DNA of 64,000 bases from Mytilinidion resinicola. Its lineage: Eukaryota; Ascomycota; Dothideomycetes; Mytilinidiales; Mytilinidiaceae. The notes beneath the pieces are model-generated. The model was not told where the DNA came from. It saw only the letters and a program-made list of their open reading frames with translations, and did no database searches. This document shows, piece by piece, positions 35,673-47,404 of the stretch. The stretch spans positions 72,175-136,174 of the forward strand of contig NW_022985451.1 of assembly GCF_010093595.1 (NCBI RefSeq), read 5' to 3'. A program made the position numbers and the translations under genes. Positions within the stretch are counted from its first letter, which is position 1. Every line of letters begins with the position of its first letter.

Positions 35673-38600
35673 CTAATAATCCATCATGTCCCCTGCCATG
35701 GTCCGCTGGTACTTCTCCACCACTTCATGGCACCTAACCATGACGCCCGCCGCCAACATCCTCACCTTTTCATCCTCTTCCGCACCCGCTCCCAGCCTCT
35801 CAAACACTCCCCTTACCCACTCTTGCGTCTCCAACAGCTCCTTCGCGTGCTCCCGTGCCAACCGCTGCTTGTCCTCATTCGTCTCGAGCAGCGTCAGCAG
35901 GGCAAACAACAGCGCCGCCAATATAAGCGGATCTTGCACCGCCGCACCTCTCACACTCAAAAGCAGATCCCATAGCTCCGATGTCATTTGCGGCAAGCTC
36001 AGTGTACTCGGCCCGCTCGCGTTAAGTAAGATGGCGAGGGTTTGCAGGAAGGGAGGGAGAAGGTGCGGCGAGGTGTAGATGTTGTCAGGGTCAGACGCCT
36101 GCATATGCGTCCACCAGCGGCCAGTGAGTGGAAAGAAGAAGTTCTGCGCAACGATAGCGGCAAGGGCGTTCGGAATAGGCTTTTTACGCTTTGCTTCGAC
36201 AGCCATGCGAGAAGAGAAGGTGCGGATTTTGAGGGCGTTAGGCCCGGTAAGACTGTCGGCGGCTGAGGCTGCCATGGGCGATAACATGAGGTGTTCCATT
36301 TTGTTGGACAGAGCGGCTACTGGTGTTGCTTCGGCGGCGTAAAGTTTGTGAAGTTTTGGAGGGAGGATTTTGGAGGGGAAGGAGGAGGTAGGGGTGGTCA
36401 ATCCCGTGGAGCTGTTCTCGAGTCCTGCTAGTTCTCGTGCACCAAGCCCCATGGTCGTGAGCATGGCAACTCGTTGGGTTAGGGAGTAGTCTCCGGAAAA
36501 GAAAGAACGTGCGAACCATTGGCCCATTTGAGCTGGTTGAGCGAGTAACGTGGCTATTAGAGCTTTCTGCCGCATCTCTGAGAAGTTCTCCAACTCGAAT
36601 GGATCATTTAGTCCTACGAGAGTACTCGCTAGTTGTTCGATATGGTCGGTCACTTCTTTACCAAAGTTTACCTTTTTTCGAATGAGGATAGCAGCAGTAG
36701 AGAGCGCTAGTTGGTGCCGATCATAGTCCTCGTTTTCTTTCAGGCCAGCTATAAGATCGCGGATGTACCTGAATATGTTAGCCAAGCGGTATGCATAGTA
36801 AGGCATAAGGTCTAACATACACAGGGGCTGTAGGCTTGTTTCTTTGGACCATTGTGGGGTCATCATCTTCGTCCTCTGGGTCTGAATCTGGCTTTCCATA
36901 AGGAACAAGATCATCGTCTTCCGATGAATCCAATATCTCGACGATTCTTGGGCCAACGATCTGACTAGAATCAACGGCCGTTCGCTTTGAACCTACCTTG
37001 GGATGTGGAGCTTTCGGTTGCTGTTGAGTTTTCTTTAAATTCTGCTTTGATTTATCGTGGGTTTCCGTCCGCTTCGTATCCGGAGAGATCAGGTCGCTAG
37101 GATTGCCCAGTGGATCTTGAACTTGGGTGAGCTGTTTATACCACTTGACTTCCCCTGCTTCGACCTTGTCAAGCTCGAATTTCATCCTCTTATCTGGGGT
37201 ATCTACGAATTCAGATATCACGGTACCGACCACGATTCCTAGGAAGCGAGCTCTGGGTGAAGATGCTCCAATTCGATTCGACATTCCGTTTCGATGGACA
37301 CTAGAATTCGACAAGGCCGCTAACGACGTAGGCTGAGATCTATGCACGTACCCACATGCGAGTAAGAGAGTCTGAGAGAGCGCTACACTGTGTAAGACTT
37401 GGGACGTGAGATATTTACGAATCTTCTTACCTTCTTGATGTAAGATCGGGGTATGTCTGATGTACATCTGGTCGCCAAACGAAGCGAGACTTCGATCCAT
37501 GATGGCCTGAAGCCTCCCTGAAGAGCCGTAAGTATGTGGTCTCGGTATATCGAAATGCCCTCGTCGTACCAGCTTCAGTAGAAAGCGCAGCTATCATGCT
37601 TCTACGGCACGCTAGATTCATATCAACAGCACCGCTAACGGCGCCTGTCAGTATGGAGACCAGGTAGTCTGATAGAACGTCATTTCCCCTGATCAAACTA
37701 TGGATTAGGCCGGCAACTCCTGAGACCATGCGAGATCTCTTCAATGAGACCTCGTCTTTTGTATTGGGAATTGAGTCGAGATAATTTTTAGAGAGGCAAA
37801 CTATGGTCGAGTTCATGAATTGACGTTGCTGATAAGCTGCGAGGCGCTGGAGTATGCTCTGAGACCTGGAACTCAGATCAGGATCGGACAGCTCCGAGAG
37901 TAGAGGACTGATCAAACGATCTAGGATTGTTAGATAGATCTGAAATAGACATCGCTAGTACACTTGCCCGTATGCCCAAGCATCAACGCTTTACCTAAGA
38001 TAGTGGATATGCCAGCTTTTTCGTTCTCACTAGAAGCTCTCATCCTTTTAATCATTCCTACGATGTTGCGACCTAGCCAAGTAGCATACTCCCTTCCTTG
38101 GGCAAGCCACGCATCTTTTCGACCCGTCCTTGAGATTTCCGACGTGTCTTCAGCTTCAGCCGCAATGGCTAGTACCTTGCCAGATGCTGTCTGTGACACG
38201 TACTCTTTCCAAATCAGGGTTTGCTGAACAGTGTTAGGCGCAAGTAAAATGACATCAGTCCAAATTTGCCAAGATATCTCATCACCTCCCAGGATGCGAG
38301 AAAGAACATCCAGGAGGTCTTCGATATGTTGAGATAGATTTCTGATCCCCTCGGCCGGTTTGCTTTGCTTTGCGTCGGCGATGAGAAGTTTGAGTCGGGC
38401 AATGACAGCCCCGATTCCGCTCACACTTTGAAGGCATCGAATGATCTGATTGCGACAAAGAGGATCCTTCGAGCTGTCTGTGAAAGACCTCCAGTAATCT
38501 GGAATAGTGACACCGACTAAGATGTGGATGATTTGAGCCGCCAAAGCCCCTGGTAATAGGATTGAAAAGGACTGTTTGCTGTGAACAGCAGAGGACAAGT

Positions 38601-38778
38601 ATCGCAGGGCTTCCCCGACCGTTTCATAGTCTGGTTGAGTCTTGAGTGCTCCTAAAACGTCCTCTGGGGATTCGATCACAGCGACCCTAGATCCCTGTTG
38701 CTGATTGCTTGACCCATGGGCAGATGGTGTGTCTTTCACCGTGGAGATAGTGCGCACAGGCTTAAGAAAGTCGTCCAT
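35673..38778 (-). CDS. tel2: telomere length regulation protein Tel2 (TELO2)
   Basis: Tel2 is the core of the Tel2-Tti1-Tti2 co-chaperone that matures PIK-related kinases such as Tel1/ATM, Mec1/ATR and TOR. Five exons (37968-38778, 37570-37920, 37431-37517, 36821-37382, 35673-36768) give 968 residues. The N-terminal part is helical (HEAT-like); the conserved C-terminal block includes ALSQTLLLACGYVHR, VYIRDLIAGLKENEDYDRH and QRVAMLTTMGLGARELAG. Before it lies an acidic stretch with SSEDDD, a likely casein-kinase-2 region as known in Tel2. Intron 1 (37921-37967) is best read as GC-AG (GCAAGT); a GT alternative from 37963 to an AG near 37909 also keeps frame but drops four residues. Divergent from uba3. 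Confidence 0.9.
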
Positions 38779-39060
38779 GTTTTACTCTCCATGGACTGAA
38801 TTTGAAAGCAAGCTGTTGCGGTCAAGGAGCTGTCGAATGAGTCCTGAAATCTTCATCCCGAAAAATAAGACTTCATGGTGTTTTGGTGTTGAAGCGGGCA
38901 GACGGTGGAGGTGAATCCAAAAGGTACAAGTTTAATAAGGTGGCGCTACGCCTTATGCACGGGCCTCCTTCACTAGGCGACATCGACCCGTATAAATGGA
39001 TGCCTGTCCTCGATTGCTTCAACTTCACGCAAGCCGTCGTCCTGTTACCACTACTATCAA
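38779..39060. promoter_or_regulatory. shared upstream region of tel2 and uba3
   Basis: 282 bp between divergent start codons, so both promoters must be here. No motif is named. Confidence 0.45.
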
Positions 39061-40719
39061 ATGGCAGCAGACTCCGCCCTCACGAACGGGGCCGATTCCC
39101 AGAGACTAAGATGGTAAATCCGGATCTTCTCAGGCTATTTTAAGCTGCTAACTCTAGCCCGCAGGAAGTATCTCGACAGGATTCTAAGCCGGCCGGGGCC
39201 CTTCACAGATCCAGATTGGGAGCCCGGTGAAGCAGTCATCGAAGGCTTGTCTAGAGCAAAGATACTGTACGGACGCAAATTTGCCTTAGTAGTGACTGTC
39301 TGCTGACGATCTCTAGGGTCATGTGCGCTCAAACCGAGCAATTAAGTCCTCTACTGAGCTAACGTCGTGCAGCGGTGCAGGTGGTCTGGGATGCGAGATT
39401 TTGAAAAATCTTGCTCTCTCTGGTTTCAAGGACATTCATGTCATTGATATGGGTACGATCTAATGCCCAGCAGCTCGATTCAAGGCTGACCCTAGTTCCA
39501 GATACCATCGATGTTTCGAATTTGAACCGACAGTTTCTCTTTCGTCACGCCGATGTAGGCAAATACAAAGCTGATGTCGCTGCACGTTTCGTTGAGAAGC
39601 GGGTAAAGGGCGTTAAAATCACGCCATATTGCGGCAAAATTCAGGACAAAGACGAGGACTATTACATGCAATTTGCAATGGTCGTATGTGGACTCGATAG
39701 CATTGAAGCCCGTCGCTGGATCAATGCCACCCTCGTTGGATTGTTCAACGAAGAGGACCCGGACAGCTTGAAGCCTCTGATTGATGGCGGAACGGAGGGT
39801 AAGTTAACGACACTCGGCCTTCTTTTTGTCTAGGTCTAACGCTTCATAGGATTCAAAGGGCAGGCAAGGGTTGTATTCCCTACCATGACATCCTGCATAG
39901 AATGCCAACTTGATATGCATGCACCACGTGCAGCGGTGCCGCTTTGCACGCTAGCTACCATTCCCCGACAACCTCAGCATTGCATTGAGTGGGCTCACAT
40001 CATTGCCTGGGAAGAAGAGCGCAAGGGTAAGAGAAGAGCAAACCGTTGATTTTATATTGTGCTCATTGTGCTCTAGACATCACCCTCGACACGGATGACC
40101 CAGAGCATATTACCTGGCTCTTCCAGAAGGCCTTGAAGCGAGCCCAAGAGTTCAACATCTCCGGAGTCACGTACTCTATGACCCAAGGCGTCGTAAAGAA
40201 CATCATACCCGCCATAGCATCAACAAATGCTATCGTTGCTGCGAGTTGCTGCAATGAGGCCTTCAAATTGGCTACCAACAGCAACCCGTTCTTAGGCATT
40301 CCTGAGACCGACAACTATATGATGTATACTGGGGACGAGAGTATCTACACTTACACTTTCCAGCATATCAAGAAGCCAGATTGCCCCGTTTGCGGCAATC
40401 TCGCCAAGAATCTTGAGGTAGACTCCAAATCTACGTTACAGGAGTTCATCGATAGTTTAGCAGAGAGACCAGAAGCGTGAGTTGACCGGAGCCAACATGT
40501 TAGTTCAGTTGTTGACTATAACGCAGACAACTTAAGAAGCCCACCATTCGAACGGAGGCGAAGTCCCTGTACTATCAATCACCTCCGGCGCTCGAAGAGC
40601 AGACAAGACCTAACCTATCCAAGAAGCTCAGCGAGCTAGTATCAGATGGGGAAGAGGTTGCTATACAAGATCCAGCTTTCCAGATTGCGTTCAAGTTCAA
40701 GCTGGTCTTCAAGAAGTGA
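39061..40719 (+). CDS. uba3: NEDD8-activating enzyme E1 catalytic subunit Uba3
   Basis: Uba3 with Ula1 adenylates NEDD8/Rub1 and passes it to Ubc12 for cullin modification. Eight exons are inferred: 39061-39113, 39165-39266, 39317-39322, 39373-39452, 39502-39798, 39850-40026, 40077-40476 and 40527-40719, for 435 residues. Exon 3 has six bases and is needed to complete [12 protein letters not shown], the ATP-binding glycine loop at about residues 51-61. Further marks are [14 protein letters not shown], the zinc cysteines in TSCIECQ and CPVCGN, and the catalytic Cys of AVPLCTLA at about residue 212. Seven introns are all 49-51 nt. The C-terminal ubiquitin-fold domain ends FKLVFKK. All key residues are present. 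Confidence 0.93.
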
Positions 40720-41467
40720 TCACGTTTCTTACCAGCGAGGTGCGATCGTGAGGGTCTATCCTAGCGAATGAAATGCATGGGGATATGGCGTTAATGTCAC
40801 ATGAGCTCTTCATACGACTTCACAGACAGAACAATCCTGGTCTAGTTGTTCTTCCTTAGGGGTAGAAATTGGTGATTACTAGGTGAATTTGGCCTGCTCA
40901 AGCTAGAGGCCCTATTTCCACATATTGAAGAGTCATTGAGGCTCCCCAAACCATTCACATGTTGCTCTAATTCGCGTGCGCGATTGCCGACGAGAGGTAA
41001 GAACGTCGAATGCGATAGGTTTGAAGTAACTCTACCAACGCGAGAACATGGAACGGCTCAAAACATGTTCTGGAAATCCATAACTAAGCTTAGCTTGGAT
41101 TTTTAATCCGAAGGAAATCCTTCAATCCTACAAATCTGACTCAGACGACCGTGATATCATAAGCATAATTTCCTGGTGAAATTGTTTAGGAGAAACTTTG
41201 AGTGAAGCTGTCTACAATCGGTCCCTTAACTCGTAATATTTGCTTCCATTTGAATTAGAACAGCGTTCATGTGACCGTGAATGTCTAGGCCTTGAAATAA
41301 AACGGCGACGTAAGCAGCGACGTAACCGAATGACAGGTCCCCTTTACAGGGTTCTCGGCGATTTCAAGAAGTTCACCTACGCGTTCACCCCCATCGTATC
41401 CGACCATAATTGCCAGCAGCTTGCAGAAGATGCTGTGGCAGCTTCTCCACCTCCTCCCGCCAGTATC
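40720..41467 (+). other. intergenic, 3' flank of uba3 and upstream of phosphoesterase
   Basis: About 750 bp. No independent gene. The phosphoesterase frame is open upstream of its chosen ATG, with another in-frame ATG at 41330. Confidence 0.45.
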
Positions 41468-43573
41468 ATGACAGCCTACGACGACTATGGCTTCCCTGTA
41501 GGCGCTCAAAACCAATATCCTCCACCTCCGAGCTTCGCCGCACGTGTGCTACGCCAACTCCACGCATTCACTATACAGTATATCATACCATGGGTTCAAG
41601 AAAAGATCCAACAATGGAGAACTGGACGTTGGACTATTCGTAGCGTCTTGACGCTGGTAAAGGGGATAGCACTTGTCTGGTTTGTGGTCCTTTACTGTGG
41701 GGAGCGATCAGTCTTCACAAGTAGCGTCGCCAATTGCCAATGGGATAATTGGGAGAAATGGGTTCGTTTCTCTTTCACTTACTACTGCCAGATTCGCTCC
41801 ACTCTCTGTGTGTCAAGATACTGATTGTACGTAAAGCCCCAGGACGCATCACCGCATAGACTCGTTTTCGTAGCAGATCCTCAGTTGGTAGATCCGCATA
41901 CCTACCCCGGACGACCCTGGCCATTGTCCGCACTGACCGTGAAGTTCACGGATGTGTACGTTCGCCGGACATTCTCCCGTATACAAACGGACCTATACCC
42001 TGACACCGTATTCTTTCTGGGAGATCTGTTTGACGGCGGACGCGAGTGGTCTACCCGGTCAACCGTCAGTCCAGAAGCACAATGGAGGAAGTATGGCGAC
42101 AGTTTCTGGCTCAGGGAATATAACCGCTTTGGTCGCATATTTTTCGACCATTGGGGCGATGGAGGGATGGCACCGAGGCCTGGCCAACCAGGGCGTAAAA
42201 TTATCAGCAGCTTGCCCGGTAACCATGACTTGGGCTTTGGGAAAGGCATTCAGATGTCAGTGCGCAAGAGATTCAATGCGTACTTCGGAGACGGCAACCG
42301 GATTGACATCATTGGGAATCACACATTCGTGTCCGTGGATACTGTCTCGTTCAGCGCCCTAGGACAGGAGGACCCGCATTCGGTTGAAGATCTATGGAGG
42401 CCCACCATGGACTTCTTGGATAACGTAAAAGCTAATAAGAGACGAGCGATGTTACGGGAGCTTCGACTCCAACAAGGCCTTCAGCCAAATCTACCTTTCA
42501 AACACACATTATTCGACACGGAGGAGCTGGCAAAGGCTGAACTGCCTCGTTTCGAGGACGTCCTTTCCGATTTTCCAACCATACTACTCAGCCATGTCCC
42601 ACTTTATCGTGATAAGGGAACCCCCTGCGGGCCAATGCGGGAACATTGGCCGCCTTCACCACCACCCAAGGGACAGAAGGAGCCTTTAGAGATAGACGAG
42701 CGAAACGCGATTGCAGTACGGGGAGGCTACCAGTACCAAAACGTCGTGGCCAAAGAACTCACCAAGACCATCACTGAGAAGATAGAGAACATCGGGTATG
42801 CGTTTTCAGGGGATGACCACGACTACTGTGAGGTTGTGCACCGCGGATACTCATCTGCTGGTGGTGGCATCCGAGAGATTACCGTCAAGTCTATCTCCTG
42901 GGCGATGGGAGTCCGAAAGCCCGGCGTTGTGATGCTGAGTTTGTGGAATCCCGTTGATAGCCATGGTAACAATATAGCTACCACCAACGGTGATGGGTTT
43001 GAAGCTGGAGCTCCTACCGTACAGAGCCATTTATGTCTTCTACCTGACCAGCTCAGCTTGTTCATCCGTTATGCCAACCTCTTCGGACTCACGGTATTCC
43101 TCCTAGCTATTCGAGCTATGCTTGTTGCAGCCGGACGTGTTTCGTCGAACCTGACTCACGTCGACAGCCCCGTCCTTCCAACTTCAGAATACACATCCTC
43201 GGCGGAAACAGAGAAGGCTGAGCTCTGTTCCCGCCAGTCGGACTCATTCGACGGCTCTTCATCTAAGTCCTCTGCTTCGGCAAACCAGAGAAAACTGTCC
43301 ATTCGAAATTCGAATGCACGAACTCGCAGCGCCAGTCCTGCAGGTGGATATGGCCTTCCTGCTACAGAGTCAAAGTATACATACCCCTTGGTTCAGCATG
43401 CGGGCTATTTCCCGCGATCGGAGTCACCAGAACCTAGCATAAATACTAGTGCGAAACGGAGACCGAAGAAGCTAAAGGGATTTTCACTTTTTACTGCGGA
43501 GTTAAAATGGAGCATCGTAAGAGTGGGGAGCATTGTATTTGTCTGGTATCTTTGGTTAATATGGAATTGGTAG
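41468..43573 (+). CDS. Cdc1/Ted1-type metallophosphoesterase
   Basis: A membrane calcineurin-like phosphoesterase of the Cdc1/Ted1/PGAP5 family, which removes ethanolamine phosphate from GPI anchors in the ER or Golgi. Two exons (intron 41762-41836) give 676 residues from the ATG at 41468; the in-frame ATG at 41330 would add 46 residues. A transmembrane helix (LVKGIALVWFVVLYCG) precedes the lumenal CQWDNWEKW. Metal-binding motifs follow in order: ADPQ (about 110), GDLFDGGR (158), GNHD (225), SHVPLYR (350) and DDHDYC (424). Two more hydrophobic segments lie near residue 515 and at the very C-terminus (GSIVFVWYLWLIWNW), with a Ser-rich loop between. Which of the Cdc1 and Ted1 branches it belongs to is not decided. 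Confidence 0.88.
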
Positions 43574-43850
43574 TGGCTGGAATAGAGCATTGTATGATTA
43601 GCACTACGACTGTATATAAAATAGCAAAGCTTTTGATTACGTTACTCCTACTTTCTACGTGACGTTGTACTAGTAGGACACTCACACCATCTTGCTTAGA
43701 ATAGTCGTAAGAAAGGTTGTCTCTCATATTGAAAGTATGGGGATTCGTTCTACGGTTGATCTGTACTCTAAGCACGTGCCTACCGTCATCTCGAATTCGA
43801 TGCTCGACACACCTCCGCCCACGAACAAACCACACCATCCAGTAGTCACC

Positions 43851-44957
43851 ATGCCACCACTAGATGATGACGACGCTTTGCTTGCCCGGCTAAATGCCCT
43901 TAAAAGATCACACGTAGACCTTTCGAATTCGCCCTCCGTACCTTCCCCCTCCGTATCGACACCACCTCTCAAAGATGAGAATGACCTCGCCGCCCGCTTC
44001 CGAAGGCTAGGCGGTACAAACGCTAGTCCAAGTACAACAACCCCGGCTATAGCTCCGGGTGCAGCTAGTTACCTTGAAGGAGTAGCTGAAGGTATCGGAG
44101 AAGGTTCGAAACATAACGAAGTAGACGAGAGGAGCTTGGAGGAGCTACTGAAAGAGCTAGGATCTGGGTCACAATGGGGTATTGGCGGGAAAGACGAGGG
44201 TGATTTCGGAAAGCTAGTAGAGGAGGCACGGAGAATATTGCCAGAGCTTAATGAGGCTCGTGAGCATGCTCGAGGGAATGGAGAGAGCCGTAGTGGGGAC
44301 GCGGAAGTAAAGGATGAGAAGGTGCCCCATGAGGGAGAGGAAAACGAAGATAATGAAGACGAGGATGCGATGGATGAGACAGAGGCAGATGAATATATTG
44401 CACAAATCTTGGCAGATTTGGAGCTTCAAAAGAAGCATGGTGGTGCGGAGGATCAAGACGATGCGTCGAATAGTGGTGGAGAGCATGAGCAGCCTAAATC
44501 GAAGGCCTCAGATCTAGAATATAAAAGTGACGATGGAAACAAGAGTTCCGAGGAACCTACAACACCATCTAGACTTAGTAGAGGAGACCTGGAACTACCG
44601 GCTGCTCCATCTACTCAGCCGATTACACCTGCAGATGACGACGACGATTTCGCTCGCTCAAAGACGATGGAAGATGCCCTTACTGCGCGAATGAATGCGC
44701 TGGCTCTCCCCTCTGCACCTTCTTTCCATCCCTCCAAGAAACCGATCAGAGTCACAAAGTCAATACCTTTCAAGGATGAAGAAATCGAAACGTGGTGTGT
44801 CATATGTAACGATGATGCTACTGTGAGGTGTAGAGGATGCGATGGAGACCTCTATTGTAGGAAGTGCTGGGCTGAAGGCCATATAGGTGAGAGTGCTGGC
44901 TATGAAGAGAGGAGGCATAAATGGGTGAAGTATGAGAAGAATAAGGATTCTAAGTGA
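43851..44957 (+). CDS. ANCHR/ZFYVE19-like B-box zinc protein
   Basis: An uninterrupted frame of 368 codons; the start at 43851 (MPPLDDDDALLARLNALK) is chosen because it opens with a helix resembling the MIM1 motif by which ANCHR binds the ESCRT-III-handling ATPase Vps4. The frame is open further upstream without conserved content. A second MIM1-like helix (LTARMNALAL) lies near residue 280. The middle is very acidic and coiled-coil-like. The C-terminus has a B-box-like zinc module, WCVICNDDATVRC then CDGDLYCRKCW, and AEGH, at about 314-345. In animals ANCHR holds back abscission when chromatin is trapped in the bridge; the fungal role is inferred from homology only. Confidence 0.75.
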   Translation: MPPLDDDDALLARLNALKRSHVDLSNSPSVPSPSVSTPPLKDENDLAARFRRLGGTNASPSTTTPAIAPGAASYLEGVAEGIGEGSKHNEVDERSLEELLKELGSGSQWGIGGKDEGDFGKLVEEARRILPELNEAREHARGNGESRSGDAEVKDEKVPHEGEENEDNEDEDAMDETEADEYIAQILADLELQKKHGGAEDQDDASNSGGEHEQPKSKASDLEYKSDDGNKSSEEPTTPSRLSRGDLELPAAPSTQPITPADDDDDFARSKTMEDALTARMNALALPSAPSFHPSKKPIRVTKSIPFKDEEIETWCVICNDDATVRCRGCDGDLYCRKCWAEGHIGESAGYEERRHKWVKYEKNKDSK

Positions 44958-45787
44958 TGAATCAATTCGATGGGCGTCCGTGGATACTCTACCTATCATC
45001 TCGCGAGCCACACGACATAGGGAAGACCCAGGATTGGATTCAACAGTGCTATTACTCAACGAATCTTTCTCCCCCGTTCTGCTGTCTAATATGGTGTCTT
45101 CGAACCAGGGGCAACTCTGACGTTAGCTCTTGCTCTGACAAGAGTCAAAGGCAATTTTTTCTCGGAGTCCGGGACCAAGGCATTGCTGCAGGAGTCGTAA
45201 GTCTCTGCCCTTACTATTCACAGTGATCTCACTAATATTTAGTGACAGTGAATATCATCCCCTATGAGCATCACAGATCTATGGTCTACAAGAGCAATCA
45301 TGGTCTCTTCGCTTGCTTATTCATAACAGATTTGAAGCAAAGTGTCGCATACTCTGGACCAATGGCGGATGAAGTTCTCAGAGTCTCAGATTGTCGCTCG
45401 ACTCCTCAAAAGAGAGGGAACACTCAGCACAGCGCCTTCACGGCCCCCCAAGGCCTTCTGCTTTGAGTAACTTCGGCAGTCCTATGGGATCGGAAAGCTT
45501 GTCAGCCCCGGTTTGTCACGAGTGCAATAGCAGAGATCATCTAAGTGGAATATGACTGGTCCAATGCTCTTATGACCATCCTGTTCAATTGCTCAATCGT
45601 TTGCAGGAGTGAGCTGACTTCACCGCATGACGAAGGGGAGAACGCCATGCGATTCGACTAATGTTACTGCGGTGGGCCGGTCTACTTAAGAGAGGTTTCT
45701 TAAGCACTAGGTGGTCGATATTACAAGTCTTCAACACTAGCATACCTTGCCAAGTAGAAGCCGACGAAACAGAAATTTTAGAACACC
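44958..45787 (+). other. intergenic, no gene seen
   Basis: 830 bp upstream of the two small paralogues. Short plus-strand frames (44954-45226, 45242-45466) have no conserved features. Confidence 0.45.
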
Positions 45788-46243
45788 ATGAGTAGGACTG
45801 ACGCATTCGCGCCACGACCCACCTTTGACTCGGACTTCCTGCTCATGCCCGAATACTCAGGGGAAGCCGCCTGGAACCTCATCAAGAAGCACGACAGCGT
45901 TACTGCTAACTCCGCTGGCTTTACTAAAGACGATATACCGCTGCTTGTCACGATGATATTCACAGAAAAGTACTTCGTTGACAATGGCGACGTCATGGGG
46001 TTCGGCTGGAAGCACGACAAGGACGGCAACGTCGTGGACAGGTGTTGGTACTGGAAACTTGACCATGACGAGGGGCCAGAATTCAAGAAGGAGGATGGGA
46101 TCTGGCACGTCATAGCCAAAGACGATGAGAATGAGATGGAGACAGACGGTGCGTTGAAACCTATGAGGGAGGTATGGAAAGTTTGGCGTGAGGCGCTTGA
46201 CCTGTATTACAGTGAGTATGGGTATGAGTTTATGACAGTCTGA
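45788..46243 (+). CDS. small uncharacterised protein, tandem copy 1
   Basis: A single-exon frame of 151 codons with an ATG in good context (ACACCATGAG). The product is acidic and Trp/Tyr-rich: SAGFTKDDIP, MIFTEKYFVDNG, GFGWKHDKDGN, CWYWKLD, and near the end WKVWREALDLYYSEYG. No signal peptide or membrane segment is seen. I do not recognise a named family. The neighbour at 46412 has the same order of features, so this looks like a real gene family and not a chance frame. Confidence 0.6.
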   Translation: MSRTDAFAPRPTFDSDFLLMPEYSGEAAWNLIKKHDSVTANSAGFTKDDIPLLVTMIFTEKYFVDNGDVMGFGWKHDKDGNVVDRCWYWKLDHDEGPEFKKEDGIWHVIAKDDENEMETDGALKPMREVWKVWREALDLYYSEYGYEFMTV

Positions 46244-46411
46244 GACGGGCCATGTGGTCGTGTGAGGTGGGTCAAATGAGCGATCGGCAAGCATTGTGGG
46301 TGAATTCACGTTTGTCGGAGAAGGGAGTAGAGAATTGCTGTTTGCATAGAGCGTCCTATTTAAGAGTCTTGGGGATCCTATGTGCTTTCGATTTCATCAC
46401 CCAATACAGTT

Positions 46412-46849
46412 ATGTCCGCCAGGGAACGATCCGATTCCAGGCATCTCATAAGTCCAAGACACAATTTCAAGAATATCATAAGAGTCAAGGAGATCCCAAC
46501 AAGCGCCGGCTGGTCGATTTGCAATCGCAGAGACTCCAGAAATGTCCTCCATTTATCCACTTTCGAGAAGGCAGACATGCCGGAGAAACTCATCGCAGTT
46601 TTCGCACTTAACTTTTTCGAGGATGGAAGTCACGCAATTGGACTCTGCTGGAGCGATGATGTGGACGATCCCTTTGGAGAAATGAGATGGGGTCGCAGAG
46701 TGCGGGCAGAGGAGAAATATAAGTTTAAGCGTTGGGAATGGGATGAAGAAGGGAAGGCTAAAGGCGAGACAGAGGCTGCGAAGGAGGAGTGGAAGGAGTG
46801 GAATGGCATGATTTTGAAATGGTTCGAGGAGCACCCGGTCTACGACTGA
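46412..46849 (+). CDS. small uncharacterised protein, tandem copy 2
   Basis: A frame of 145 codons, 168 bp downstream of copy 1 and on the same strand. It shares with copy 1 an SAGW/SAGF element, then FEKADMPEKLIAVFALNFFEDG versus FTKDDIP...MIFTEKYFVDNG, then GLCWSDD versus GFGWKHD, RWEWDEE versus CWYWKLD, and a Trp-rich C-terminal helix (EEWKEWNGMILKWFEEH). Copy 2 has about 16 extra residues after SAGW and a different N-terminus, so divergence is strong and it may be decaying. The function is unknown. The start is set at the first in-frame ATG. Confidence 0.5.
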   Translation: MSARERSDSRHLISPRHNFKNIIRVKEIPTSAGWSICNRRDSRNVLHLSTFEKADMPEKLIAVFALNFFEDGSHAIGLCWSDDVDDPFGEMRWGRRVRAEEKYKFKRWEWDEEGKAKGETEAAKEEWKEWNGMILKWFEEHPVYD

Positions 46850-47404
46850 AGATTTGGTAGCTAACATGGAATGAACGAGCTAAGGGGGCTTGATTTTCCC
46901 TTCAACAATGTTTCTAAAACGTGATGTACTCCTACATAAGAGAGCGTGTTTGGCGTGACGAAGTCCAACTCTGCGCTCCTCGGTGATGCCATCTAGGAGC
47001 TTTTCTCTGCTCACAGAGAGTAGAGAGGCCAATAAAAAGACCTAATCCTCGGGAAAGAGACACGCAAGAAAAAGAGAGGTTGATCTAGGACTACTTGTAC
47101 CGGCCCAGAATATAGAATAGGACTTCCTCCAATCTTGGCTTAGCCTATCAGCGATTAGCACTGAAGGGTGCTTCCTTTCTGCATTTGGTATTTTTATGTA
47201 TATGATTTGCTTGGAACGATATACGAGATTTCCATGTAGAAGTAATGGACATGTCCTGCTAAGTAGGTCGTCTGCAGATCCTTGGCGGCGTGATCTCGTG
47301 TTTGTGTTTCGCGTCTTTTGACGCGCTTCTTTCAGCTTTAAAGTATTCTATGAAACGTGCACACCTTGACTCTTCGGGCTCAAAGTCCTATTAAACATAA
47401 CCAG
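46850..47404 (+). other. intergenic, no gene seen
   Basis: 555 bp upstream of fan1, expected to contain its promoter. Nothing else is recognised. Confidence 0.45.
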
